DNA from: Fodinibius sediminis
GTDB taxonomy: Bacteria > Bacteroidota > Rhodothermia > Balneolales > Balneolaceae
Direction: 5' to 3'
Assembly: GCF_900182555.1 (NCBI RefSeq)
Contig: NZ_FXTH01000003.1
Coordinates: 281,901-345,900 of the forward strand
Length of the DNA: 64,000 bases
The notes below the pieces were generated by a model that was not told where the DNA came from, did no database searches, and saw only the letters and a program-made list of their open reading frames with translations. Below are positions 57,545 to 64,000 of this stretch, one piece after another. The translations under genes were made by a program, and so were the position numbers. Every line of letters starts with the position of its first letter. Positions within the stretch are counted from its first letter, which is position 1.

Positions 57545-58783
57545 TTAGTTGTTTTGAGTATTAGAAATTCGTCCTGCAGATTGTACGTTCAGTTCAAAAA
57601 GTGCCTGGTTATAATCGGCTATGGTTTCGTAGATCATCGTCTGGCCATCGATATAGGCCCGGGTCGCATCGAGCAGTTCGACCAGCGAATAGCGTCCCTG
57701 CTGGTAGGCCGCGCGGGCCGCTTCCAGCATTGATTGCTCCATTGCTTCCTTCTGCATCGACTTCCACTGCTTGAATAGGAGTTCAACTCGATCGTAGGCC
57801 GTTGAGACCTGGTTGCGTACCCCCTGCTGTTTTAAGATCAATTCGGTCTGGCGCGAACGTGTTTGCGCTTTTGTTAAAGTTACATTGCCTCTATTTTGGT
57901 TAAAGATGGGAAGCTTGATCGAGCCGCCGATAACGAATCCCTCGGCGCCATCGGACTGATTTTTATAGCCAACATTAACGTTCAGATCGGGCAAGCGATC
58001 CTGTTTGTCAACCTTGTACTGGAGCTCGGAGGCATCGACCATGTGCTTTAATGCTGCCAGGTCCGGCCGATTAGCCAAGGCATATTGTACCAGAGGTTGC
58101 TTTTGCACATTGATGGGCTCGACCGTTAAGCTATCTGAAGGTTGGATTTCGGTATCCAGCTCTTGGCCCGAAAACAGGTAGGTGGCTAACCGATCGCCTG
58201 TCTGCTTAAGGTTCAGCTGAACCTGATCCCGTTGTTTCCGGTACCGACTGTATTCCACATTAAAACGCTGCACCTGCAGGCTGGAAAAGGTGCCCTCGGC
58301 CTGGCGGGCCTTGGCTGCCGAACGGGCTGTTCGGATAACTTCAAGCGCTTGCTCATAAGTCTCCAGCTTGTGTGACAGTTGCCAGTAATCGGCATAGAGG
58401 GATTTTACCTGGCGGATCAGCTGGCGCCGGTCGTATTCAAATTGTAATTCGGCCGCCTTTTGTGATTTGGAAGCACTGCGACTGCGCAGAAAGGGCTGAC
58501 CCAGCAGCTCAACAGGTTGAGAAATCATGTAGGTTGTTTCCTGGTAATCGATGGTTCCGGCATTTAGCTGCTCCCGGTTAACGCTGATTTGCGGGTTGGG
58601 ATAGGCTTTGTACCGGATGGCCTCTCCCTGTTTGCGCAGCTGGTCGTAGCGAGCCAGTTCCTGCTGGAGACTGTTCTGTTTAAAAAGGTTGACGGCTTCA
58701 TCGAGTGAAACAGGGATCGACTGTGCATGGACTGCAGCCGGGAATACTACCAGTAACACAGTCCACCGGATATACCTGGTCAT
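57545..58783 (-). CDS. CusC/CzcC-type outer-membrane efflux protein
   Basis: 412 residues of the TolC/OEP type with a signal peptide (RWTVLLVVFPAAVHA). Helical repeats: ELARYDQLRKQGEAIRYKAY and VRNQVSTAYDRVELLFKQWK. It is the outer channel of the metal pump. It starts the core of the operon, 4 bases before the His-rich lipoprotein. Confidence 0.9.
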   Translation of the reverse strand: MTRYIRWTVLLVVFPAAVHAQSIPVSLDEAVNLFKQNSLQQELARYDQLRKQGEAIRYKAYPNPQISVNREQLNAGTIDYQETTYMISQPVELLGQPFLRSRSASKSQKAAELQFEYDRRQLIRQVKSLYADYWQLSHKLETYEQALEVIRTARSAAKARQAEGTFSSLQVQRFNVEYSRYRKQRDQVQLNLKQTGDRLATYLFSGQELDTEIQPSDSLTVEPINVQKQPLVQYALANRPDLAALKHMVDASELQYKVDKQDRLPDLNVNVGYKNQSDGAEGFVIGGSIKLPIFNQNRGNVTLTKAQTRSRQTELILKQQGVRNQVSTAYDRVELLFKQWKSMQKEAMEQSMLEAARAAYQQGRYSLVELLDATRAYIDGQTMIYETIADYNQALFELNVQSAGRISNTQNN

Positions 58784-58848
58784 GGTGGTTGAATTGTGAG
58801 TTAATAAATGATGGAGTTAGAAAAGGAAAGTCCCCTGATAGGGGATTA

Positions 58849-59283
58849 TTAAGCCAAGGGAGGGCCGCGAAGAGAAAAAGAGGAGAGATGATATTGACGG
58901 GCTGCCGATTTTGGTGGCGGAAGATCAAAAATGGTGGGCGTTTCATCCAGTATCCGGTCAGACCGCTTGTGACCTTCATCAAGGGAAAGAAGCTCAGGGG
59001 CCTTTTCTTCAGGTTTAACCTGAATGGAGGTTGTAAGCGTCCCGATAATATCAGTGGCTTTGTTTACCTCGTGCTGATGGTTGTCCTGGTTGGAATCTTC
59101 CTGAGAGGGTTGATCATTACTTTCATGAGCATGGACATGAGCATGGACATCAAGATGGTTCCCGATATGTATGTCCAGATCATGAAAGTGAGTGCCTTGG
59201 CCGAACAGTACACAAAACAGGCTCGCTGCTATAATCAGCAGGGTAATAGTCGTTTTTCTGATATGTAGGTGATTTCCGGACAC
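58849..59283 (-). CDS. His-rich small exported protein of the metal operon
   Basis: 144 residues with an N-terminal helix (TTITLLIIAASLFCVLFGQ) and a His/Asp-rich segment (about 30-75, HDLDIHIGNHLDVHAHVHAH). It opens the metal-efflux operon. Such small His-rich proteins precede CzcCBA-type genes in this phylum. The role is probably periplasmic metal sensing or binding (inferred); the family is not named. Confidence 0.75.
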   Translation of the reverse strand: MSGNHLHIRKTTITLLIIAASLFCVLFGQGTHFHDLDIHIGNHLDVHAHVHAHESNDQPSQEDSNQDNHQHEVNKATDIIGTLTTSIQVKPEEKAPELLSLDEGHKRSDRILDETPTIFDLPPPKSAARQYHLSSFSLRGPPLA

Positions 59284-59444
59284 ACATCATGATAAGTATA
59301 TGAACTTTCTAATTCAATGATGTAAGAAGCTGAAATGAAAAACAGGCTTTTGAGTTTGAGTATAAGAGTTCAAAAAAATTAGAAGATAATAGTTGAAGTA
59401 CAATTAACAGATGGATTCAAGCATAAATTATACAATAATATTGT

Positions 59445-59725
59445 ATGACAGGATACATTTATAAATATTTTAAGCCTCCTGAGCCAAGTGATATTAGTAT
59501 GTCTGAAAAAAATCTTATCTAACAGTATCCCTCGGCAATGTCACAACCGAACAAATCGATATGTTGAACAAGAGCCTGAATCCAAACTATTATGTGGATG
59601 AGCTCATGGAAAAGTATTATAGGGATGAGGGAGAATGGAAGCTTGAAGAAGATCCATCTTTTTGGATAATTATTACACCTATTTTACACCCTGAAAAAAT
59701 TAAATACTGCAAGGCAATAACTTAA
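59445..59725 (+). pseudogene. Small gene frameshifted in an A7 run
   Basis: ATG 59445 opens a frame reading MTGYIYKYFKPPEPSDISM then SEKNLI and a stop at 59520-59522. Starting at the poly-A tract 59506-59512, the +1 frame reads straight on for 70 residues to a stop at 59723-59725 (for example LTVSLGNVTTEQIDMLNKSL and DPSFWIIITPILHPEKI). Adding one A (A8 instead of A7) would join both parts to one protein of about 93 residues. Either a real mutation, a slippage site, or a sequencing error. No family was recognized. Confidence 0.6.
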
Positions 59726-60237
59726 AGCCTGCTAATGGATCCAGCCCTTCCCCTTGTGATCCGAAGACAGGACAAGATGGTGTTGTTCCTGTGTGGCTCC
59801 GGGACAACATAGAAAAAGATTTGAATCTGCCACACCTTGTCATCCAGCCCGTTTGCCACATGGATCTCAGTGAAGATTTGTCTATTCTGGTGGATATCTC
59901 CGCAGATCAAAGAATTGACGTAGTAATTCTGGCTCTGATTTGGATGAATCGGGATGATCTGTGCAAAGTGGTTCTTTTTACTACGTGAGTTTTGGCAAAT
60001 AATTACGTTCTTGAGTGCCAGGCTGGTGAAAGCATATAAAGGAAACGTATTAAAACCTCAAATAGTCAAAAACAGGATGTTCGAATTACTTGTCATCCCA
60101 AAATAGGTGGTACAAATACTGGGAGGGCTGCCAACCAGCACCCAACCTTGAATTCTATTGTTTGCCTTTTGCTATCGTTGGTTGCTAATTTGTGAAGGAA
60201 GCCACAGGCTTACTAACAACAAACCGATACATTCAAA
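59726..60237. other. Gap holding the first tRNA-Arg-like fragment
   Basis: 512 bases before the AI-2E gene. It starts with the short fragment 59743-59776 described separately. The frames around 59790-59990 are open but have no recognizable family. Nothing else was assigned. Confidence 0.4.
59743..59776 (-). repeat. tRNA-Arg-like fragment, copy 1 (direct repeat)
   Basis: A 34-base segment that matches 61677-61710 at 28 positions, including a 16-base exact core CCCTTGTGATCCGAAG (59751-59766). Read on the - strand the core is the anticodon-loop region CTTCGGA (anticodon UCG) of a tRNA-Arg. The surrounding sequence is degenerate. Confidence 0.5.
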
Positions 60238-61329
60238 ATGAATACACGATTATCCCCCCTTGTCAGCGTTAATCTTATCCTGCTCTTATTCTTTTTGGTC
60301 TTTGGGGGGTTGTATCTGGCAGCCGATTTTTTAGTCCCTCTGGCTTTTGCGGCCGTTCTGACAATGCTCATGACCCCTTTATGCAAGAAACTGGAAGCCT
60401 GGGGCCTTCCTAAAGCACTGGCGTCCTTTGCTTGTATTTTGTTGTTAATGTTGTGTATTGTGGGGGTGGGCGCTCTGCTCTCAACCCAGATAGTCCGCAT
60501 TAGTAATGACCTCCCTTCCATTGAGCAGCGGCTTAACAGGGAACTGGGGTCGACCCAGCAATGGGTTCAGGAAAAATTCGGGCTTTCTCCTGAAGAGCAA
60601 AAAAAGATGATGCAGGGAAATTCGTCCAGCTTTGGCTCGGTGATAGGCAACTTTCTGCGATCTTTTACGGGGCTGATGTCAAACTCCGCACTGGTTCTGG
60701 TTTATCTGTTCCTGTTGCTGTACTACCGGTCACGATTTCCCACCTTTGTAATGAAGGTTGTTTCGGAGCATCAGAAAGAGCAAGCCCGTGAAATTATTAC
60801 TGAATCAAGCCATGTGGCCCAGCAGTATCTCCTGGGGCGGAGCATCTTAATCGTGATCCTGGGGATCCTTTACTCCATCGGGCTGACAGTGACAGGCCTG
60901 GACAACGCCCTTTTTCTGGCCCTGATTGCGGCCTTGTTGAGTATTATACCCTATGTGGGTAATTTTATCAGTGTTGCTATTCTGCTGGCCATGGCACTGG
61001 CCCAGGGCGGGGGACCCTACCTGTATATCGGTATTATTGCCGTCTTTGCCGTCACGCAGTTTATTGAAAGCTATTTGCTGGAACCGTATATCGTGGGAGC
61101 TGAAGTCGATATTCATCCATTTTTTACCGTGGTTATTATCATCATAGGCGAGCTTATCTGGGGCGTGGCCGGCATGATATTAGCGATACCGCTGCTGGGA
61201 ATGGTAAAAATAGTTTTCAGCCATATCGAGGCCCTGGAACCTTATGCCTATCTTATTGGAGACACCCGTGACGAGGACAAGGGACATACCTCGAAGAAAG
61301 TAAAAGATTGGTTCGGCTTTTCTTCATAA
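60238..61329 (+). CDS. AI-2E family transporter
   Basis: 363 residues with about eight helices in the AI-2E (PF01594) plan: FLVFGGLYLAADFLVPLAFA, a soluble segment with LNRELGSTQQWVQEKFGLSP, and C-terminal pairs such as ALIAALLSIIPYVGNFISVA and FTVVIIIIGELIWGVAGMIL. Members export autoinducer-2 or other compounds, or are Na/H-antiporter-like. The role here is unknown. It lies between the two tRNA-Arg-like fragments. Confidence 0.9.
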   Translation: MNTRLSPLVSVNLILLLFFLVFGGLYLAADFLVPLAFAAVLTMLMTPLCKKLEAWGLPKALASFACILLLMLCIVGVGALLSTQIVRISNDLPSIEQRLNRELGSTQQWVQEKFGLSPEEQKKMMQGNSSSFGSVIGNFLRSFTGLMSNSALVLVYLFLLLYYRSRFPTFVMKVVSEHQKEQAREIITESSHVAQQYLLGRSILIVILGILYSIGLTVTGLDNALFLALIAALLSIIPYVGNFISVAILLAMALAQGGGPYLYIGIIAVFAVTQFIESYLLEPYIVGAEVDIHPFFTVVIIIIGELIWGVAGMILAIPLLGMVKIVFSHIEALEPYAYLIGDTRDEDKGHTSKKVKDWFGFSS

Positions 61330-61487
61330 AGGGTTTTATCAGAGCACCGGCGGCCGCCCGTGCTTTCCCAATTTTCGGGATCTTGGGCCGGATGGGGCAA
61401 CGCCCTTTTCCCAGTGAGCTTGGTGCAACATAATGGACTCCAGGCAAATCGTGCTCCCTGCTGTCAGAAGGTTCCAATTATTTGAAC

Positions 61488-61693
61488 CCCCCAAACACTC
61501 TTTCTGCAGGCATGATTTCCGATACCACCGTAAACAATCTTCAGGGAGATAACATAGGACCATCTATGGACTGATGATAGATCTGGAAAGAGGAGAGGTA
61601 GCGTATAGCATTGTTTCTCATGGTGGTTTCAAAGGGTTGGGAACTGACTATTTTGCTGTAGTCCTGCAGGAATTCGAACCCTCACCCTTGTGA
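61488..61693 (+). pseudogene. PRC-barrel domain remnant, frameshifted
   Basis: Two adjacent frames read as PRC-barrel sequence. The first (61488 to about 61569) reads TLSAGMISDTTVNNLQGDNI and then stops. The second, from 61571, reads LMIDLERGEVAYSIVSHGGF and KGLGTDYFAV, the hallmark of PRC barrels (compare the usual LxSxxxIGDxVxNxQGExLGxI ... GRVAYAVLSFGGFLGxGDKLFAVP). An indel near 61570 separates them. The 3' end runs into the tRNA-like segment, so the gene is also truncated. The 5' end is not seen. Confidence 0.6.
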
Positions 61694-61710
61694 TCCGAAG
61701 CCAGTGCAAG
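61656..61710 (-). repeat. tRNA-Arg(UCG) 3'-half-like fragment, copy 2
   Basis: On the - strand: anticodon loop CTTCGGA (61694-61700), five bases, variable region AGGGT, T-stem GAGGG, T-loop TTCGAAT (61672-61678), T-stem TCCTG and an acceptor-like CAGGACT (61660-61666). The geometry of bases 32-72 is exactly that of a tRNA, and four of five T-stem pairs hold. The 5' half and the anticodon stem are degenerate, so it is not a working tRNA. It looks like an integration remnant. Confidence 0.6.
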
Positions 61711-61836
61711 GCACGGCTATGTATGAAGCAGGCTGCAGTTTTGAGATCGCATGCCATGCTTTTTGTAGTACCGAAAGGGCGCGTTGAGAAAGAGATTCCC
61801 GACATTTTAATTGACTGCTTGACATCAATGCAATGG

Positions 61837-62049
61837 CTAGCAGCAGGATTGCTCCTTTTGAACCGGAGGACACGGGCTGTCGCCATAGGAACAGAATACG
61901 CAGCAATCCCCTTTTTGAGCTCTGAGAAGCTCCCCGCAATTCGGACACTCCCAAAAGAACTGGCAGGAATCGGTTGGCATGGTCGCATTAGACTGTTGCC
62001 CGCATTCAGGGCAGGTGACGGTGGATTGGAGTTGTATTTGTTTATTCAT
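61837..62049 (-). CDS. GDCCVxC-domain (seleno)protein family member
   Basis: 70 residues, cysteine-rich: CPECG (about 13-17), CPNCG (about 35-39), GDCCVFC (about 47-53), SPCPP and a final SCC. It matches the GDCCVxC family, in which the second cysteine of GDCCVxC can be selenocysteine; here it is Cys. Associated with mercury or other metal resistance operons. Its ATG overlaps the merR stop by four bases, so translation is probably coupled. Confidence 0.9.
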   Translation of the reverse strand: MNKQIQLQSTVTCPECGQQSNATMPTDSCQFFWECPNCGELLRAQKGDCCVFCSYGDSPCPPVQKEQSCC

Positions 62050-62507
62050 TTTCTAAGTCGCTTCCCGGTTTCATTTTTGCCTTCCAGGGCCTCAAGGATA
62101 GGACAGTCACCGATCGGTCCGTCTTCAGTACAGGAATCAATAAGATCAGTCAATGTTTCCTGAATGCGCAAAAGGGCTTCAATTTTTTCTGATACAGCTT
62201 GATACTTTCGTTGCGCCTCTTCCTTGATTTCTGAGCAGGAGGTCTCTTCATCAACGCGTAGTTCAAGGAGTTCTTTAATTTCACTGAGGGTAAACCCCAG
62301 CTGCTGGGCACGCTTGATGAATTTAATCTGGTCAATATGGTGCTGAGTGAAGATCCGGTAGCCCGATCGGCGGCGGTCAGGCTTGGGTATGAGCTTGCGT
62401 TTTTCGTAGTAGCGGACCGTCTCCTTGTTGACATCAGTCCGCCTGGCCACTTCACCAATTTTGTAGGTGGTGATGCCCTTGTATTTTTCGTCCTTGTTCT
62501 CAATCAT
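62046..62507 (-). CDS. merR: MerR-family mercury-type regulator
   Basis: 153 residues from ATG 62507, with an AGGTG Shine-Dalgarno; GTG 62516 is a weaker alternative. N-terminal winged helix: YKIGEVARRTDVNKETVRYY and RRSGYRIF. Dimer helix and metal site follow, with three cysteines at 91 (TSCSE), 126 (DSCTE) and 135 (GDCPI). Their spacing, 35 and 9, is the same as Cys82/117/126 of Tn501 MerR, so Hg(II) sensing is likely. It is expressed in the same operon that it controls (see promoter 62770-62800). No merA or merT was found in the window. Confidence 0.92.
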   Translation of the reverse strand: MIENKDEKYKGITTYKIGEVARRTDVNKETVRYYEKRKLIPKPDRRRSGYRIFTQHHIDQIKFIKRAQQLGFTLSEIKELLELRVDEETSCSEIKEEAQRKYQAVSEKIEALLRIQETLTDLIDSCTEDGPIGDCPILEALEGKNETGKRLRK

Positions 62508-62551
62508 ATATATCACCTGTGGCAGGTCAAATCAGTAGATACTGTGAACAG

Positions 62552-62568
62552 CCGGGGTAGAACCCCGG
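62552..62568. terminator. Stem-loop between the metallothionein-like gene and merR
   Basis: Perfect 6-bp stem CCGGGG/CCCCGG with a 5-base loop, 14 bases after the metallothionein stop in transcription order. It lacks a T-run on the - strand, so a partial attenuator is more likely than a full terminator. Confidence 0.4.
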
Positions 62569-62581
62569 ATACTCATTAATC

Positions 62582-62728
62582 TCAGTTCTTTTTTACCATG
62601 GTTTTTCCACAGCAGCAGGTGGGGTTTTGAGTCCCCGGACAGTCGCTGGGGGCTCCTTTGGTTACGGTGACTTTGCAGCCACAATTGTCGTCGGGACATT
62701 GATAAACTTCTCCTTGTTTAAATGGCAT
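62582..62728 (-). CDS. Metallothionein-like Cys-rich protein (48 aa)
   Basis: 48 residues from ATG 62728, with Shine-Dalgarno GAGGAG (on the - strand) just before it. Seven cysteines at 11, 16, 18, 30, 38, 39 and 40: YQCPDDNCGCKVTV and NPTCCCGKTM. It resembles bacterial metallothionein-type metal-binding proteins of about this length. Transcribed first in the operon, straight after the MerR-type promoter, so metal-induced capture of thiophilic ions is inferred. Confidence 0.8.
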   Translation of the reverse strand: MPFKQGEVYQCPDDNCGCKVTVTKGAPSDCPGTQNPTCCCGKTMVKKN

Positions 62729-63055
62729 AACAACTCCTCTTGTTTATTACAGAATGCAATTCATCTGTAATATAAGGCCTCTACCATGGTCGAGAGTCAA
62801 ATTTTATCTCCAAGTGTCAGAGAAGCTTGTCTAATGGCAGCCTCTGTTTATCTTCTGACCGGATAAATTTCGTTACTGATAAGTTCAGCATTTCTTAAAA
62901 AGCCGTTTTCATTTCATTCCTTGAACCATAGCCCAACTTCGGAGCTATTTCTTCCGGAGTTTTCCATGATACGAAAGCCCCTTTTTAACACCCTCAAATC
63001 GCAGTCTATCCAGTATTGCTTGCCGGTAAGGTGTCCGCAGTAATAAGTTGGAATA
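62729..63055. other. Gap with the MerR promoter and an unassigned frame
   Basis: 327 bases. Besides the promoter, the - strand frame from about 63052 to a stop at 62914-62916 is open for 45 codons and reads like protein: TYYCGHLTGKQYWIDCDLRV and GFRIMENSGRNSSEVGLWF. It has no good start codon. It may be a remnant of a gene, or chance. No family was recognized. Confidence 0.4.
62770..62800 (-). promoter_or_regulatory. MerR-type promoter and operator (19-bp spacer)
   Basis: On the - strand: -35 TTGACT (62795-62800), 19-bp spacer, -10 TTATAT (62770-62775). The spacer holds the dyad CTCGACCATGGTAGAG (62779-62794), symmetric apart from one base pair. The over-long 19-bp spacer with a central dyad is the hallmark of MerR-family promoters. 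It is 42 bases upstream of the metallothionein-like start and drives that gene, merR and the GDCCVxC gene. Confidence 0.9.
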
Positions 63056-63502
63056 CTATTGCTCAGCATTCATCTGTACCCATCGGTCATAGGTTTGGTC
63101 ATTCCAGAAACTCTGAAAGTACGCTATTGATGCAATGACTTCCTTCTCACTCAAGGAGTTACCAAAGGCAGGCATGGTTCCTCCGAGCTTGACTCCACCC
63201 TCATTGATTTGTTGGACGAGTACGCTCAGGGGATGGTGCCAGGCATGGGCCGAGCCATCCAGTGGGGGCGCGGGAAAAGATCCGTCTGGATTTCGCTGTT
63301 TCCAGTTCTCTACAAGTCCCTGGGCTCGGCTGCCGTGACAACTGGCACAGTTGGTTGCAAACACCTGTTTTCCCAACTGGAATTGCTTTTGGGTGAACCA
63401 TCGTCCCTTGGTAACCGGTTCCTTTTGATCAGGTGGTTCGCTGGAACAACTAATAGCTATTAAAATGATTAACGAAAAAATAAAGAGCAGATCCGTTCTC
63501 AC
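63056..63502 (-). CDS. c-type cytochrome, lipoprotein
   Basis: 148 residues. Lipobox IAISC (Cys19), then a single class I heme motif CASCHG (about 52-57), GTMPAFG with the axial Met, and WNDQTYDRW at the end. A mono-heme electron carrier anchored to the membrane. Its place beside metal-resistance genes is common, for example as partner of copper or mercury-related oxidases, but no partner enzyme is in the window. Confidence 0.9.
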   Translation of the reverse strand: MRTDLLFIFSLIILIAISCSSEPPDQKEPVTKGRWFTQKQFQLGKQVFATNCASCHGSRAQGLVENWKQRNPDGSFPAPPLDGSAHAWHHPLSVLVQQINEGGVKLGGTMPAFGNSLSEKEVIASIAYFQSFWNDQTYDRWVQMNAEQ

Positions 63503-63526
63503 GTTACCGTAGTTATATTTAGACTG

Positions 63527-63820
63527 CTAATGACTGGCATAAATCTGGTTATTCCCTTCTTGATCCATAAGATAAACATCATAAGGGGTATTAAACGAGG
63601 CATTTCTGCCGGGAGAACTGGACGGCATCACGGGAGCTGATATTCCCACGGCCCGGCGACGTTCATCAAGTAAACGATTGATATCTTCAACCGGTACATG
63701 ACCTTCTACCGCACACCCATCGATGAGCGTCATTCAGCAGACCCCTTCGGTTTCCAGTCCGTCTATGACCTCCCTGGCTTTTCGTTTGCGAATAAATGCG
63801 TTGATTTCATTTATAATGGA
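63527..63820 (-). pseudogene. P-II-like / DUF411 chimera with an in-frame TGA
   Basis: One continuous - strand frame. The upstream part (from about 63820) reads IINEINAFIRKRKAREVIDG then LETEGVC, the start of a P-II-like regulator, with no ATG (ATT/ATA in the start place). A TGA at 63734-63736 follows. Then ATG 63733 starts MTLIDGCAVEGHVPVEDINR and LLDERRRAVGISAPVMPSSS, the C-terminal part of DUF411 (usual family end: VEGHVPxxDIxRLLxERPxAxGLAVPGMP). The first two-thirds of DUF411, with its CGCC site, are missing. A deletion joined two genes (inferred). It ends QIYASH at 63527. Confidence 0.6.
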
Positions 63821-64000
63821 TCCTATTTATGAGTTTTGAGGTTGTTTAAAAGGCCCAAATTGATAAGAATTTACTGATATAATCAGGGTTGGTCAATCTC
63901 CCTGCATCCCTCTTATTCTTATGGTTTAGTCAAGTTATTTTGCATGCTATCGGAGTATATGGTTTGCCACGTTTAATTACTGCAAACATGCGATGAACAA
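63821..64000. other. Window end, no gene recognized
   Basis: 180 bases, AT-rich, with no recognized gene. It is likely to be upstream sequence of the chimeric locus. Confidence 0.4.

Larger units (their letters stand above)
61330..61836. other. Gap with PRC-barrel remnant and second tRNA-Arg-like fragment
   Basis: 507 bases. The first 150 bases show no gene. The remainder has the PRC-barrel remnant 61488-61693 and the tRNA-like fragment 61656-61710. The last part, before the GDCCVxC gene, has no recognized feature. Confidence 0.5.

Noticed and set aside
59722..59988. Open frames on both strands before the AI-2E gene
   Set aside because: One overlaps the tRNA-like repeat and neither shows a protein family.
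61339..61563. 74-codon - strand frame in the PRC remnant gap
   Set aside because: Lies antisense to the PRC-barrel remnant, which explains the openness.
63734..63736. TGA as selenocysteine codon
   Set aside because: The sides belong to different families, there is no start for the first, and a selenocysteine there has no known role.
1..64000. CRISPR arrays, complete tRNA genes, rRNA genes, intact transposases
   Set aside because: None recognized on reading both strands.

Overview
The window looks like chromosome of a marine or saline Bacteroidota-relative, most likely Balneolota or Rhodothermota (inferred). The grounds are a SusD-type lipoprotein, a TonB receptor with a carboxypeptidase-regulatory N-terminal domain, many lipoproteins with an LxGC lipobox, few strong Shine-Dalgarno sites, and close to even GC. 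No rRNA, CRISPR array, complete tRNA or intact transposase was found.

1-22015 (+ strand) is a carbohydrate region. It holds the 3' end of a SusD gene with an in-frame stop, a four-domain SGNH / dehydrogenase-like / HEAT / cytochrome c lipoprotein, a sulfatase, a ThuA protein, an epimerase-like TIM barrel and a GH106-type alpha-L-rhamnosidase. Next comes an almost complete route from L-rhamnose to pyruvate: mutarotase (RhaM), isomerase (RhaI), kinase, aldolase-dehydrogenase fusion (RhaEW type) and lactate oxidation (LutABC). An NCS1-type permease and a previously unlisted 57-residue membrane protein sit in the same run. Sulfatase plus rhamnosidase suggests a sulfated rhamnose polysaccharide such as ulvan as substrate (inference).

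22036-26854 (- strand) is an iron-type uptake trio: TonB receptor, DUF4374 lipoprotein and PepSY membrane protein. Two palindromes lie in the upstream divergent region. 27235-29487 holds a DUF5009 acyltransferase-like protein and an alkaline phosphatase.

29812-38422 is a stress or RNA-repair cluster: PEBP, DUF72, a kinase-like protein, PRPP synthetase, an alpha/beta hydrolase, a BCAM0308-family zinc protein, archease, RtcB, a Tat-exported CapA protein and a phosphoribosyltransferase. 38543-44182 (- strand) is a MacB-like efflux operon. 44606-46534 has two tandem PepSY-like secreted proteins that share an upstream motif at the same distance from both starts, and a small protein. Then follow a Na/Pi cotransporter, a DUF21-CBS protein, a phosphoesterase and DUF3147.

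52028-63829 is a heavy-metal region. It has a Cus/Czc-type efflux operon with three His-rich proteins, an AI-2E transporter, and a compact MerR-controlled operon (metallothionein-like protein, MerR with the three mercury-site cysteines, GDCCVxC protein) behind a textbook 19-bp-spacer promoter. There is also a c-type cytochrome. The region is scarred: a frameshifted small gene, a PRC-barrel remnant, two tRNA-Arg-like fragments in direct repeat, and a P-II/DUF411 chimera with an internal stop. This pattern suggests repeated insertion and deletion.
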